A stretch of DNA of 64,000 nucleotides, from assembly GCA_028023455.1 (NCBI GenBank), contig JAQFVV010000013.1:7904411-7968410 (forward strand). Direction: 5' to 3'. Under the pieces are notes generated by a model. It searched no databases. It was not told the origin of the DNA and saw only the letters and a program-made list of their open reading frames with translations. This document shows positions 48,896 to 62,140 of this stretch, in pieces. Every line of letters starts with the position of its first letter. The stretch's first letter is position 1. This stretch comes from Epiperipatus broadwayi (Eukaryota > Onychophora > Udeonychophora > Euonychophora > Peripatidae). Position numbers and translations under genes: made by a program.

Positions 48896-50804
48896 TAAAA
48901 TTTTGGAGACTAAATCAAAGTGGATTCATTTTTCATTTAATTAGTGGATGAACACAAAAGACTGGGGTTTTTTTTTTTTTTGCAAGTTAATTAAATGATT
49001 CCTAAAAAGTGATTTGTAACAATTCTTACAGTTTATGCATATGAATATTATGACTTTAGAAAAATGATATTCTTAGTGTTCTTTATTTAGTAACCAATAC
49101 TTATTTACAAGATTAATAAAATGTTATTGTTTATGTATAATTAGAATTCATAGATAGTTTTATTTTTTTGAATAATTCATCAACAAAAGTTCCATCTTTC
49201 TTAACAAGCCAGGATTCATCTGTGAGGAAATTTGACCTGATTAAGATCTTTAAATATAGGAACATGTCTTTAAAAATAATTAAATTGTGTTACTTTCTTG
49301 ACTGTCTGCAGATGTAAAAATTGGGTTCTAAAGAAAATTAGAAAATTGCAATACCAAAGAAGTCTTAAAAATACAGTAGGCAGTTAGGAAAAGAAATCCA
49401 TTCATACTTGATCAAATTAAATTTGCATAAATCATTAGATGAAATTGTCTTATTTTAATCATATTATAAATTGATCTAATTTTTAGTCTGTAATGCTTGG
49501 AAAGTTTGAAAGTGAAAGGAGATCAGCAATAAAATAAATAAATGATATATCATTCCCAAGAAATGCTACTTATATGGTCAGCGGGAATTGTGTTGACTCT
49601 AAGGCATTTAATAATAATGTTTTGTGTATATAATAAATCATCTAAAATATGTCACTTTTGTTATTAATAGTTGTTTATAATATGTATAATTCATATATAA
49701 TATCTGTATATGTAATAGTGACATCTATACATTCTATATCAGGATTTAAACTTAGCTGAATTGTTATTTTAAAATTAAAGTTATAAATTTAGCTTTCAAA
49801 TTTATACATTCACTATTGTAACCTATTTAAATATAATAAAAATTTAATAGAGAATTAAATTCAAAAAATGATAATTTTTTATTCATTTTTCATATACATA
49901 TTTACTCTTTTAATTTCAAAATGAAATATTATTTTATTTCAATAAAATAATTAAAACAACAAGCATGTGAAGTTGATGGCATATAAAGAAGTGTATATTT
50001 CTAGAGATATACAAAATTAAAGCATATATAAAAAAATTATTCTTTCAGTACTTAATTTCAATACAGAGGATGTAAACTTTCCCCCTTTTTATGGGTATTT
50101 GAATATTCTTTATCTCACTTTATTTTAAATTTACATTTTCATTCATAAATCTGTTGCTTACATTTTTTTTCCATTAGTTTTTAATGATATGATAATTTTT
50201 CTTAAAAAGAAAAAAAAATAATAGTAATAAATATATGGATAATTTATCATAGAGAGTTTGAAATCCTTTATAAACCTCTAACAAAATTAAATATGCACAC
50301 AATATTATATAATTAAATGTGCAAATAATTATTAAAAGCAATGTATTTCTTCACATCTTTCCAAAAACATGCAAATAATTACTTTAAATAAGCAGAATCA
50401 TGGACTGACTAAATATCACTTTTCTTATTGTAACTGGTTCTCAGTTTAAAATTTCTTTTATGTTGTTTTCCAGTAAACTTTTAGAACTCATTTTGAATTC
50501 CAATTATTTTTCCATTTTTAATAGTATAATTTCATTAATATATTAAGTATATCCTGTGGGATCTTCTACAACAAATGTAATTGATTCCAGAAATTTATTA
50601 TACAATCCATTTGTTCTAGCGCATATTGAAATATATGTTATTAGCAGTAATCCATTCTGGACTTTCAGTCTAGAGTAAAGTTCCATTTAACATAATCATT
50701 TAAACAGGAAAAATATAATATAAAATCAAAAACATAAAATGTAAAAATTCATATAAATTAATATTTGTATATATTTAATTATAAACAGCGTAGCATATAG
50801 TTTA

Positions 50805-51780
50805 ATTTTAATGAAAACTGAAATTGAACTTCTAAAAATGTAAAACATTCTTATCCTAATAAAAATTGTAAAAGTTCACCAATTACTGATTTAGCCATTC
50901 CATGTTTAGAACTTCAAATTTTTCATTTAAAAATCATTTCTTTCTTGGTGATACTAACTAATTTTTCAGTTCATAATCAAATTTTTAAAAGCATAAACAA
51001 ACTTAAGCTAATAAAAATCATAAAAAGTCACAAACTATTCATATAGCTATTCAATATTCAAAACTTCTGCTTTGCCATTTGAATTTTTTTTTTATTTTTT
51101 ACAATAATGAATAAATATGTATGCAAACTGAATTAATTAAGTAAGCCTTACAAATATAATAAAAATGACTGATTCTCTATATAAAAAAGGATTCTGAGAC
51201 ATCGTGCACATATGCATGCTATGTCAGCCAATGGAGTTTGTCGTAGCATTTGTATTCAATGACAGTTTTACTGCTTTTTCAATTGGATTTTTTTTTTCGC
51301 ATTTGGTGGAAATTTTTAACTTTGCTTTTTAAGCGCATGGTTAATATTATTATATATACACAGTACAAATATGTACAAGTCAAAAATATAAATCTAAAAA
51401 TACATATAAAATTAATTGCTATATATAATTTTTAGTAAAAACTATTTTCAAACTTTTAAAAGTATAAACAAATATCTAATAAAAATTCATATATTGTTGA
51501 TTTAACCATAACTTAGAATTCTTCATTTGATGCTACTAATTCCATTTTTTCAACTTATAGTGAAAATTAAAACATAACTTTTAAAAGCGTACTAAACTTA
51601 TGCCAATAAAAATTACTGATTCATTGATTTAGCCATTCACTATTTCAAATTACCGTATATTCATTTTGGAAAGTGACAAAACATACCATGGATGTCTAAT
51701 GCTCATTTGCATTTCTTGACAATTTTACTGCTTTTTCATTTGGAATTGTTTTTTGATGGCAATATCAATAAGCTTTCTAT
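50805..51780 (+). repeat. Old tandem array with ~150-bp and ~480-bp periodicity
   Basis: Blocks like CTTTTAAAAGTATAAACAAA, CTAATAAAAAT.A.A.A, GATTTAGCCATTCA and GATACTAACTAATTTTTCA recur near 50820-50960, 50980-51090, 51440-51540 and 51560-51660. A second block (ACAGTTTTACTGCTTTTTCA and ACAATTTTACTGCTTTTTCA) recurs at about 51260 and 51720, implying a longer unit of some 480 bp. The copies are diverged. Confidence 0.5.
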
Positions 51781-53173
51781 GACCATTTTTCAGACTAGTG
51801 ATTAAATTATATGTACACAATAAAATAATTAAAAATATATATGTACACAATATGGTAAATTAAGCATATTAAATTGCTAAATTAAACCTTACAATATATT
51901 AGCATTAATTGTAATATTTACATTTTAATGTAGTGAGAAAAAGTATTGTATAATTTATTCGCTATAGAAACCATTTTTTGTAGCAGATCTCACTATATAT
52001 TATGAATATTAGATCTTTGCAGAACAAAATAGATAAAATTATATTTGACGAAGCAGTTTTTCTGTATAGTATTTACTTTTTCTCTTGTCTTTCAATTCTT
52101 TTGGATAAATAGATGACTCATCATAAATAAGTTCCTTTAGCAAATTTAATTTTTTAAAAAAGAAGAATATATGATAATTTTTAATAAAGTCTTTACCATA
52201 TATATACACTTTTTCCTTTTCTTTCCAAAATTTAATTCACAATGTATTCAATATAATATTCTAATAATTCCACAAACATTCATCTATATTTTTTTTCAAA
52301 AATATTTTCTGTATTTAATTTGGATCAAATTCATTATCATAATCTGTTAACTAACATTTCAATCATTACATTTAGCCATTATTAAGCAATCTCACTAAAA
52401 AATATATGAAATAAAAATATTACACATTTTTGATATATAACATTATAAATACATTAACTATTCTTATTATACATAACTATCTATTTTTCACAAAAACAAA
52501 TGAAATAAATATATGACTATTTACAAATAAAATGAATTGGACTTTTTTTTAATAAAAAGGAAAGAAGGGAAAATAATAAATTTAAAATTAAAGATGAGAT
52601 TTGCATAGCATTTAAATAATATATATGAAATAAATAAATTGTAATTTTAAAAATAAAATAGCAAATAAAGTTGTGCATCAAAAATGAATAATATTTTTAT
52701 TTCATACACTAGTCATATATAATAGCTGAAATATTGGGCAACAGATTGTGATAATGAGTTTGATCCAAACAAAGTGACAAGTTTTTAAAAGAAGAAATGA
52801 AAGTTTGTGGAGTTATAAGACTATACTTATATATACTGGATATTTTTTAACTTCAGTTATAAAAATAATAATATTTAATTTTAGTTAATGCATTTCCTTA
52901 ACAGTATAAGATTTATTTTTACAATAATCATTAGCAAACAATAATAATCAGAAAGATAACAATTATCTCTATTGCAATTGGTGAAAATTCTTGAATAAAT
53001 TTAAGATAGTTGAAAATTAAATAATATATATTTTAGTAGTATTTTTTATTATTATCATTAATATATATATATATTGACCAATGTAAAAATGACACTAAAT
53101 AAAAATAATGAAAATGAAATTTTATATCATGAATGTATGTATATACACACATGCATAGCATTCCCCTTAAAGT

Positions 53174-53344
53174 AGAAAATCATATACCGTTACAATACTA
53201 GCCAAAACAACAAAATTCTATAACCATAATTTCATCCATTAATAAAAGACTTTTTCAAGTGAAATTCAACAAGATGCAACATATATGTTGAATTTTAGTA
53301 AAATTTTGTTGTTTTGGTTAGTATTATAATGATATACAATTTTC
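53174..53344. mobile_element. Short palindromic element with 44-bp inverted arms
   Basis: Left arm 53174-53217 and right arm 53302-53344 are reverse complements apart from a few mismatches, including GCCAAAACAACAAAATT and AATTTTGTTGTTTTGGTT. A smaller hairpin (TTCAACA...TGTTGAA) lies in the loop. There is no coding capacity. It is a MITE-like or foldback element. Confidence 0.75.
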
Positions 53345-53396
53345 TATTTTATTTATAATTACTAATACAGCAATAGGCAATATTTAATTAGTATTT

Positions 53397-53611
53397 CCCT
53401 TGTATCTGCAATTTCTTTGATGATGATTTCAGTTTTCCATGATTCAAAAAACTATCAGTAAAGAATTAAAAAAATTAGAAATTAATAAAAAAAAATTAGT
53501 TCTCTATATTTTAATTATATACACATGCTTATATATGTGTGGATATAGTTGTTCATTATTTGTGAATTTCATTGTATCATAGCATGAAATCAAATATTGC
53601 AGATACAAGAG
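53397..53611. mobile_element. Possible second inverted-repeat element with ~25-bp ends
   Basis: CCCTTGTATCTGCAATTTCT at the left and its near reverse complement ATTGCAGATACAAGAG at the right enclose about 170 bp of AT-rich sequence. It lies 50 bp after the previous palindrome. The arms are short, so the call is tentative. Confidence 0.5.
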
Positions 53612-56448
53612 TGAAAGCTTACTGATTTTTTTTAAAGATATGTTTTATTGTACAACCACATATTAAATTTAATTGGCTCATATAAATACATATTTTTTTA
53701 AAATCATGTATGTACATATTATTAATAAAGTATACATAGTATTACTTTTATGATACCATAATCATATGTTTAGGTAATTGATTTGTTCCATGATTTAAAT
53801 TGAATTTTATGTAAAACAGATTAGCTCTTCAGGAAATGTTTATCATTAACCATGATGCAATTAATGAATAATGAAAATATGCACAACAGTCTATCACAAA
53901 ATGTGTTCACATAGCATGGAAATGTTTACTGACTTAGATTATCACAATTTTCAAAGTTTTTGCACATTTATAATTATTGGAAGTTGCTTACATAAATTTG
54001 GATTATCAAATGAGATTTGCATAAATAGAGAACTACTCAAAAAAAAAAAATCATTCAGTTAAATTTTTTAATAATAGTAGAGAGCTTTATCTCAATTAAT
54101 GTAAATGCATATACACACATGGTCTATTCGCAGTACATAGCATTCATATGTAAATTAACTCAATTCATCTATATATGCACCCACTCTCTTTACAGTTGTC
54201 GCTACGTCTATGACTTATATTAGCATAGTTAAATTTTTGTATATTATGATTTTTAAAATAAAGTGATTATTATTGCCTACATTTTTTAGATTGTAAATTT
54301 TCTTAAAACTATAAAAGACTTCAGATATTAAAAATATAGCAAATTGATTTTCATGTTAAGTCTGTAATATTTTTAAAATTAAATAATATCCATTCATAAA
54401 TTAATAAAAACTGTCCATTTACTTTTTTTTAAAAAATGATTTATTCATTAATAAAAATCATATAAAAACTTCTTTCAATCCTTCTTCTAAAAAAATCATT
54501 TTTAATTTGTGTGTGAATCATATAATTTTTATTAGTTTTACTCTTTATTTCAACTATGTTTTAGCCATGTTTTCAAGGTTTATTGCATATCATTAATTAT
54601 CTTTCTTTTCTTGATCTACATAATTTAGTATATGAAAATATGCATGAAATGCAGGATAAAATTTGTAAAAAAAATTTAAATAGCACTTTTCTCTTAATTA
54701 ACAATATATGCAAGTCAATGTTTTTAGTAAATTATTTTTTTTTTTACATTTTTTGCAATTTCAAATTTTATTAATAAATATTACATTTGATCTTTTCATA
54801 CTTGAACAAAAACAAAAATATTACTTAATTTTAAATTTTATATAAATTCGACCTAATGTTAATTATATTTTAAACGTGCATATATAAAATATATTGTCTG
54901 ACTGTAATTAAAACCTTCACTGTACGATTATTAAAAAATATTTAATCATTTCATATACATTATATGAATATCAACATATATATCCAAATATAACTTTATA
55001 AACAATGCAAATAATATATCTGCTTATGTACATAACCATATATCTTTAAATTTTATATTAAAGTGTTATATTCAATTAGTTAATTTTCTAATTTTAATCT
55101 TCTATTTTATTTATATATTTATAATCACAATCATACAAGACTATTATTATATACTATTTTTTATATATTATTCACATTTAAACTATATACCCAATTAATT
55201 ATACATATATATAAATGCCTATTTCCATTCTCCTCTATATTAATTAAAAACATTTTTTAAAATTAAAATATAATAGAGAGCAAATAGATATTTTTAGATA
55301 TATATAATAATTAGATATATAGTTTATTTGTAATTAATATGTAAAAAATAATAAAAATTTTGAAGTTCAAAATATGATAAATATTATATAATAATTTATA
55401 ATACATTTATATGATTATATTTAAATTGTTTATAAAGTATATATATAAAATAGAAACAAGGTTAAAACAAAAAAATTAATTAATTTGATACTTTAATGAA
55501 GATAATGATATAAAATTTAAAAAAGTATTCAATTATGATATGAACAAGTAAAATATTGATTGTGTGTTTATGTGCACAATATATATATATATTGGAATTT
55601 ATATAGTATTTAAATGATGATTAAGTATTTTTTAAATAATGATTAAGTATTTTTTAATAAGAATTTATTAAGGATTTTAATTATGATCAGACAATAGGGT
55701 TTATATTTTGGTGTTTAAAACAATTATTATGAGGTCAAATTGATAGAAAATTTAAATAATATTTTATAAAACTATATATATATATATTGTTCCTGTAAGT
55801 TGTCTATGACCCTTTTTAATCAAAATGTAGGTTATAAATTTTTTTTTTATTCACTTAAAATAACTTATTACTTTATTTAGTAATTGATAACTACCTATCT
55901 ACACATATGCATAGTCATACACACATCCCGACATGATTACTGCGAATAAATAAGAAATGACAATTTTGTGTGTAAATTTAAAATGTGTAAAACAATAATA
56001 AATTGCTTGATAAGAATCTTGTGAAGAAAATCTCAAGGTCATGCATATGCATAGCAACGGATGATCTGATATTATCAAGATATAGTAGAAGAGAGATATA
56101 AAACAGTCGGTGGGTGAGTATTAAAACAAAATAAGGGAGTATAGCTTTTGATTTTCAGTTTTGAGTATATACGTGCTCATTGTAGAAGAAATCAGTTTAG
56201 CAATCTTCACTTTAATACTGAAAACAACAATGCATATATTTGTTAAATTCCATATGAAGAAACTTTATTTCATGGAAGCTTAAGAACTAAACATCACATG
56301 ATCACTATCTCATACTAGCACAATAATTGTTATTAAACAATTCAAAACAAAACAGCACTCTCCATATAGTAGTGCCATCTTGTGCTAACAAGAGCAATCA
56401 ATGGATGCCAGAAGGCTTGTGCATAAAATCCCTATCTAGTGCCTACTC

Positions 56449-56507
56449 ATCCAATATCCCCAGACTAGTTTCTGGCTTGTGGCCTTCATCAGTGAGGAGC
56501 CTTGGAT
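56449..56507 (-). ncRNA. Hammerhead ribozyme motif, family A, tandem unit 1
   Basis: Read on the - strand: ATCCAA (outer stem I), GGC loop, TCCTCA (inner stem I), CTGATGA, A, GGC-CACAA-GCC (stem II), A, GAAA, C-TA-G (stem III of two pairs counting A-U), TC, TGGGGA, TA, TTGGAT. Thus ATCCAA pairs TTGGAT and TCCTCA pairs TGGGGA with one wobble, and the internal loop in stem I is where natural hammerheads dock with stem II. Cleavage is predicted after the C of GTC. An A-A apposition closes stem II at the core, where R-Y is usual; this is the main oddity. The very short stem III is typical of metazoan and Penelope hammerheads, which often act as dimers. It is a type I arrangement. Confidence 0.75.
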
Positions 56508-56914
56508 CTGAGAGCACTGCACCTAGATCTTAGGATCTAATGCAACCCTCCAGCACCCACCTTTTAACTCTATTTAACTACAAAACTATGAGAATGAAAT
56601 TGAAAACACTATTAATATTTTCAATCCAAGCTCAATAGCTTATATAGTCATATGGGTCTGAACTCAATTCAGTACCCATACATTTTGGTGTCTTTGGCTC
56701 TTTAACAACCATAGCCACCACTATCCTATTAGGCAGGATTGGTGTTAAACCATTAAACATCACATGATCACTATCTCATACTAGCACAATAATTGTTATT
56801 AAACAATTCAAAACAAAACAACACTCTCCATATAGTAGTGCCATCTTGTGCTAACAAGAGCAATCAATGGATGCCAGAAGGCTTGTGCATAAAATCCCTA
56901 TCTAGTGCCTACTC

Positions 56915-56973
56915 ATCCAATATCCCCAGACTAGTTTCTGGCTTGTGGCCTTCATCAGTGAGGAGCCTTGGAT
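56915..56973 (-). ncRNA. Hammerhead ribozyme motif, family A, tandem unit 2
   Basis: Identical to the motif of tandem unit 1. On a - strand transcript, cleavage here and in unit 1 would release a 466-nt monomer. Confidence 0.75.
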
Positions 56974-57380
56974 CTGAGAGCACTGCACCTAGATCTTAGG
57001 ATCTAATGCAACCCTCCAGCACCCACCTTTTAACTCTATTTAACTACAAAACTATGAGAATGAAATTGAAAACACTATTAATATTTTCAATCCAAGTTCA
57101 ATAGCTTATATAGTCATATGGGTCTGAACTCAATTCAGTACCCATACATTTTGGTGTCTTTGGCTCTTTAACAACCATAGCCACCACTATCCTATTAGGC
57201 AGGATTGGTGTTAAACCACTAAACATCACATGATCACTATCTCATACTAGCACAATAATTGTTATTAAACAATTCAAAACAAAACAACACTCTCCATATA
57301 GTAGTGCCATCTTGTGCTAACAAGAGCAATCAATGGATGCCAGAAGGCTTGTGCATAAAATCCCTATCTAGTGCCTACTC

Positions 57381-57439
57381 ATCCAATATCCCCAGACTAG
57401 TTTCTGGCTTGTGGCCTTCATCAGTGAGGAGCCTTGGAT
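57381..57439 (-). ncRNA. Hammerhead ribozyme motif, family A, tandem unit 3
   Basis: Identical to the motif of tandem unit 1, offset by two periods. Confidence 0.75.
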
Positions 57440-57846
57440 CTGAGAGCACTGCACCTAGATCTTAGGATCTAATGCAACCCTCCAGCACCCACCTTTTAAC
57501 TCTATTTAACTACAAAACTATGAGAATGAAATTGAAAACACTATTAATATTTTCAATCCAAGCTCAATAGCTTATATAGTCATATGGGTCTGAACTCAAT
57601 TCAGTACCCATACATTTTGGTGTCTTTGGCTCTTTAACAACCATAGCCACCACTATCCTATTAGGCAGGATTGGTGTTAAACCACTAAACATCACATGAT
57701 CACTATCTCATACTAGCACAATAATTGTTATTAAACAATTCAAAACAAAACAACACTCTCCATATAGTAGTGCCATCTTGTGCTAACAAGAGCAATCAAT
57801 GGATGCCAGAAAGCTTGTGCATAAAATCCCTATCTAGTGCCTACTC

Positions 57847-57905
57847 ATCCAATATCCCCAGACTAGTTTCTGGCTTGTGGCCTTCATCAGTGAGGAGCCT
57901 TGGAT
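57847..57905 (-). ncRNA. Hammerhead ribozyme motif, family A, tandem unit 4
   Basis: Identical to the motif of tandem unit 1, offset by three periods. It would be the first motif reached by a transcript running from the array centre to the left. Confidence 0.75.
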
Positions 57906-58278
57906 CTGAGAGCACTGCACCTAGATCTTAGGATCTAATGCAACCCTCCAGCACCCACCTTTTAACTCTATTTAACTACAAAACTATGAGAATGAAATTG
58001 AAAACACTATTAATATTTTCAATCCAAGCTCAATAGCTTATATGGTCATATGGGTCTGAACTCAATTCAGTACCCATACATTTTGGTGTCTTTGGCTCTT
58101 TAACAACCATAGCCACCACTATCCTATTAGGCATATGACTATATAAGCTATTGAGCTTGGATTGAAAATATTAATAGTGTTTTCAATTTCATTCTCATAA
58201 TTTTGTAGTTAAATAGAGTTAAAAGGTGGGTGCTGGAGGGTTGCATTAGATCCTAAGATCTAGGTGCAGTGCTCTCAG

Positions 58279-58337
58279 ATCCAAGGCTCCTCACTGATGA
58301 AGGCCACAAGCCAGAAACTAGTCTGGGGATATTGGAT
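58279..58337 (+). ncRNA. Hammerhead ribozyme motif, family A, inverted unit
   Basis: Same sequence as the tandem copies but on the + strand. Because the inverted unit is single, a + strand transcript contains only one catalytic-sense motif here. Confidence 0.75.
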
Positions 58338-61278
58338 GAGTAGGCACTAGATAGGGATTTTATGCACAAGCCTTCTGGCATCCATTGATTGCTCTTGTTA
58401 GCACAAGATGGCACTACTATATGGAGAGTGTTGTTTTGTTTTGAATTGTTTAAGCTTAAGAACTCCATCATTGAATCTCCAAACAAATGAAAGCAATGAC
58501 TTGACAACAGATGATTATTTAAAACCTGTGTTCTAAACCAGATTCATTAATTCATCATAATATTCACAGAAAATATATTTGATTTCCAGTAATTATAAGC
58601 AAATATTTTATGTCAAATGTTGATTTCTAACATTAATAAGAAAGTTTAATATCTGCGCTAATATATATGTATTACCATGGAATTATTCATAGAGAAAAAT
58701 GACTTTAATTTTATCCTATGCTGTTATAACGTCATTCCAGATCACTTCATACTAAACCATTGGGTCTTACAGATAGCTCCTCAACTTATGTGTATTACTC
58801 TAGTGCAATGGAGTATCACATGACATAGAAATAAAACATTGTATTGATATAAAGGAATCGAAATAAGCAAGATCACATGGATATACATACGTACTCAAAT
58901 TATAACTCAACTGCATTCAATACAGCATATAACGATTTTTCATATTATAAATAATAAATGGAGACTGTTTCTGCGAGATATATAACAGGATGTACATTAT
59001 TTAGCAACAAGAAATCTTGTATTAATATTTCATGCTTATGTCCTATTGATGCAGAATACTAGATTCAGTGTGGGAGTACATAATAAACGACTACTTATTA
59101 AGCAATTTATATAGAACATGGATTTCTAAATCATATTGAGAAAATCATTTAAGTTTAATATAATTATGTTTGTAGTTCTTTTATTTTAAGAATAATTATA
59201 TTCTAAAAGATACAATTAAAAGAAAATATCACTCATTATTCTAAATTTTAATGCCATCAATTTATACAAGTATTAACAACTTATTTAGGTTTTCTTGGAC
59301 TCATTAAACTGATTAAGTCATAATAAATTGAACATCCATTGGCATTCTATTAAAGTATCATTACACACACTCACATATATATTTTCTCTTAGTTGCAGAT
59401 AGATGCTTATTGTTTCACAGTCCCAGCACTCAGTATTAGTATAATTCCAGGAAATTATTTGGTCATTATTATACTCTTTATACATACACATTCATAATTC
59501 ATTTACCAATTGTAATATCTCATAATCATATTGCTGTTATATAAGAGTGGAAAATTGGATAAAATTTATAATCTCCTATTTTATTTAGATCAATTCTATG
59601 AGTCTGTATCTCATGGATGACCCATACTATTGGCCGCACTTCATATCGGTAAATATATATATACTGTATATTGTTTAGGTCTTTGAAAAAGATTGTTAAA
59701 CAATCAAAATGTAAGATTAATGAAATTTGAAATTACTAAAAGTAAATAAAGAAATAAATTGATTTAATAAATATATTATAAAAATTATATGATATTCATT
59801 TTGTATCATTATTCTACATTATGTATATTGAAGTTTTAAAAAAATAATATTGTGTTTAAATCCTACTATCAAGACAATAAATTTAAAACTGACATTTATC
59901 TTCACATTTATGCATATATATATATTGTGACCTTCCAGGTTGGCACCAGGAAGAAATGTGGGAAGTTCACATTTGTGCTAACAATGGCTAAAGATAATTA
60001 TCTGAGAAAAATAAATTGTGATGTAATTTATTAGTTAAAATTAGGATTTAAAAAAAAATTAAAACTTTAATTGGGTGTACTAATTGGTAGAGTTTTGGAT
60101 TATATATTGTAACGAGCACAGACGACATTACTTTATTTTTTTTTATTATTAAACATTAAAATAAAAAATTTCGCATTAAAAATTTTTTTTTTAAGACTGA
60201 AAAATTGAAAATAAATTCTACCTTAAACTCATATATATATAAATCGCACAGAGGAGAAAAATTATTAAAATAAAACTTTATTAAAGAAAAAGTATTTTAA
60301 AAAGATTTGGAGATAAAATTATATCTTTAAATTTATCTTTAAATATATCTGTGGATTTGGAAAACAGGTTAATTAATGTTATGGAAATGATTATTTTAAT
60401 TAGTCCAAGTGGATAAGCCCTTGGGCATTTAAATGTATAAACAATGGTCAGATAGGAAAACAATAGAAAGTTTTAGCAAATAAAAAGAAATCCCTATGGA
60501 ATCGGACCTCAGCGAAAAGACCACCATCATCGATGACGTAATGTTGAGTCAATCCTTAAGATTAATATAAAAGGAAAAGTTGGAAATTATTAGGGTTTAT
60601 TAAGAGAGGACTGAGATGTGTTAAGTCGGAGAGTTGGAGGTGAAGGGATTGAAAGACGCACTTTCAATTCCTTCAGTTGTTATAAAAATGGAAAAATGAA
60701 ACATCGCTTTTCTTATACTGAGGACAACAGGATCGTTGGGGGATTTAATGTGGATTCCAAACGGCATGCAATGAATAAAGAGGAACGTTAAAAAAAAATC
60801 GTAAGAACTTTAAAAACATTTTGAAACACTATGAACATTAAATTAAAAACTTTCCGTATTTAAAATAATTAAGAAATAGAATCCTATCTGACCAACGTTA
60901 TTTATTAATTAGTTATAATTTCATTTAATGTATTTCTTTTGTAAAATCATTTCCATTTATTTATTTATTTATTTGTTCTTTAAGTTTTATTATGATTTCT
61001 GGTTTTCATTAAACTAGTTATATAAATATTAAACTTAAGTCGGGCGTGAATGGCTATATAGATTTGTAAAGTTATATTAGGGGAGGGTAATCTTAGGTTA
61101 TTCATTTCGTAGTTGAATTAGGTCAATGGATTGGATATATTGGTGTAATTAGTAGATGTAGTATGAGATTCGCTATGGGCAGAATCGCTATTATATGCCG
61201 CACACTTCCGTTTTGCCTATGGAAGGGATTATAAGACGTAGAACGCTGTTCCTTTCGATGGAGTTTTTTTTTATTGCT

Positions 61279-61319
61279 CTTCTTGTCTGATAGATGTAAT
61301 ATTCCTATCTGACGAGAAG
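61279..61319. repeat. Imperfect hairpin with 15-nt arms
   Basis: CTTCTTGTCTGATAG and CTATCTGACGAGAAG pair with one mismatch and one wobble around an 11-nt loop. The function is unknown; it could be a chance or transposon-derived hairpin. Confidence 0.5.
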
Positions 61320-62109
61320 CAGTTTCTTCTCTTAACCTAATTGTGCTGCCGTATTCATATTACATTGAACACATCGATATATCAGATGGATTGAAGTTTG
61401 GTTTGACTGCGAACCTTTGGCCTAAGGTTAAACAAGGATTGAATATTTTCTTTTTAAATGCAAATCTATGTAGTCTATTCATACTCGACACTCTAAATAA
61501 AGATGCATTAAATTTAAGTTGGGTATAGACGCTTGCATGGGTTCGTTACCGGTTGATTATGTTTTTGGTTTTCATATTCAATCAAAATATATATAGACAT
61601 TCGGTAAATACTGATACCTTACGGTGAGTATCTAAAATGTATTTATTCGGATGTCTTTTAAGTTATTGGTGTTAATGCAAGCATCTTATGGTGAATGCTA
61701 TTGGGTTACTTATAAATTTCCCTCTGCAATTGACGGTATCAATGATTTTGTATTTTGATCATTTATGTTTATTTGAAATGTTTTTGACCGTGGAATCTAT
61801 GTAACCGATCTATACTCAACATTTTTAAACAAATCTGTGCGAACTAATAATAGTATAAAATTTAAAATGTAAATTAAAAATCTAAAATAAAAGTTGAAAA
61901 TAAAGTTAAATGTTAAAGTAAACATATTAAAATAAAAATGTTAAATGTTATATATATATATGTGCATAAATAAATTTTTGTATGTTAATTACTGGCAGTG
62001 GCTTATTTTATTTATTTTTTAATATTGAAATGTAATTAGATAAGATATTATATTATTAAATCTCTGCTACTCCCTGAGCTAGTGACTTGGGCTAACGACC
62101 GGAATTAAT

Positions 62110-62140
62110 AAAAAAAAAAAAAAATTTTTTTTTTTTTTTT
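62110..62140. repeat. A15-T16 homopolymer palindrome
   Basis: Fifteen A residues are followed directly by sixteen T residues. It is a simple-sequence palindrome that may mark a junction between two A-tailed inserts in opposite orientation, but no element was recognised on either side. Confidence 0.8.

Larger units (their letters stand above)
47683..56275. other. Probable RBMX2 intron 3, AT-rich
   Basis: No exon was recognised. Diverged direct repeats and two inverted-repeat elements are listed separately. The part 52-56 kb is nearly all A/T with many short repeats. The short open frames have no motifs. Confidence 0.45.
56289..58451. repeat. Family A hammerhead array: four tandem 466-bp units plus one inverted unit (locus A4)
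   Basis: Four direct copies with an exact 466-bp period run from 56289 to about 58131, then an inverted partial unit to 58451. A 13-bp direct repeat, AAGCTTAAGAACT, bounds the array (56276-56288 and 58452-58464), so the whole array went in as one insertion. The tandem copies differ at very few positions. Open frames of 68 codons recur in every unit but only because the units are identical; the sequence has no protein motif. On the - strand of each direct unit a TATATAAG box lies about 120-130 bp before the hammerhead. The array is best read as a retrozyme-like or Penelope-associated non-autonomous element. Confidence 0.92.

Noticed and set aside
56327-57931. Four identical 68-codon open frames, plus similar ones at 27212-27418 and 58253-58507
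   Set aside because: They recur because the repeat unit recurs; they have no protein motif, and the conserved element on the opposite strand is the hammerhead.
60481-60560. 24-codon open frame starting ATGGAATCGGACC
   Set aside because: Too short, no homology recognised, no Kozak or splice context; the surroundings look more like an LTR or promoter remnant.
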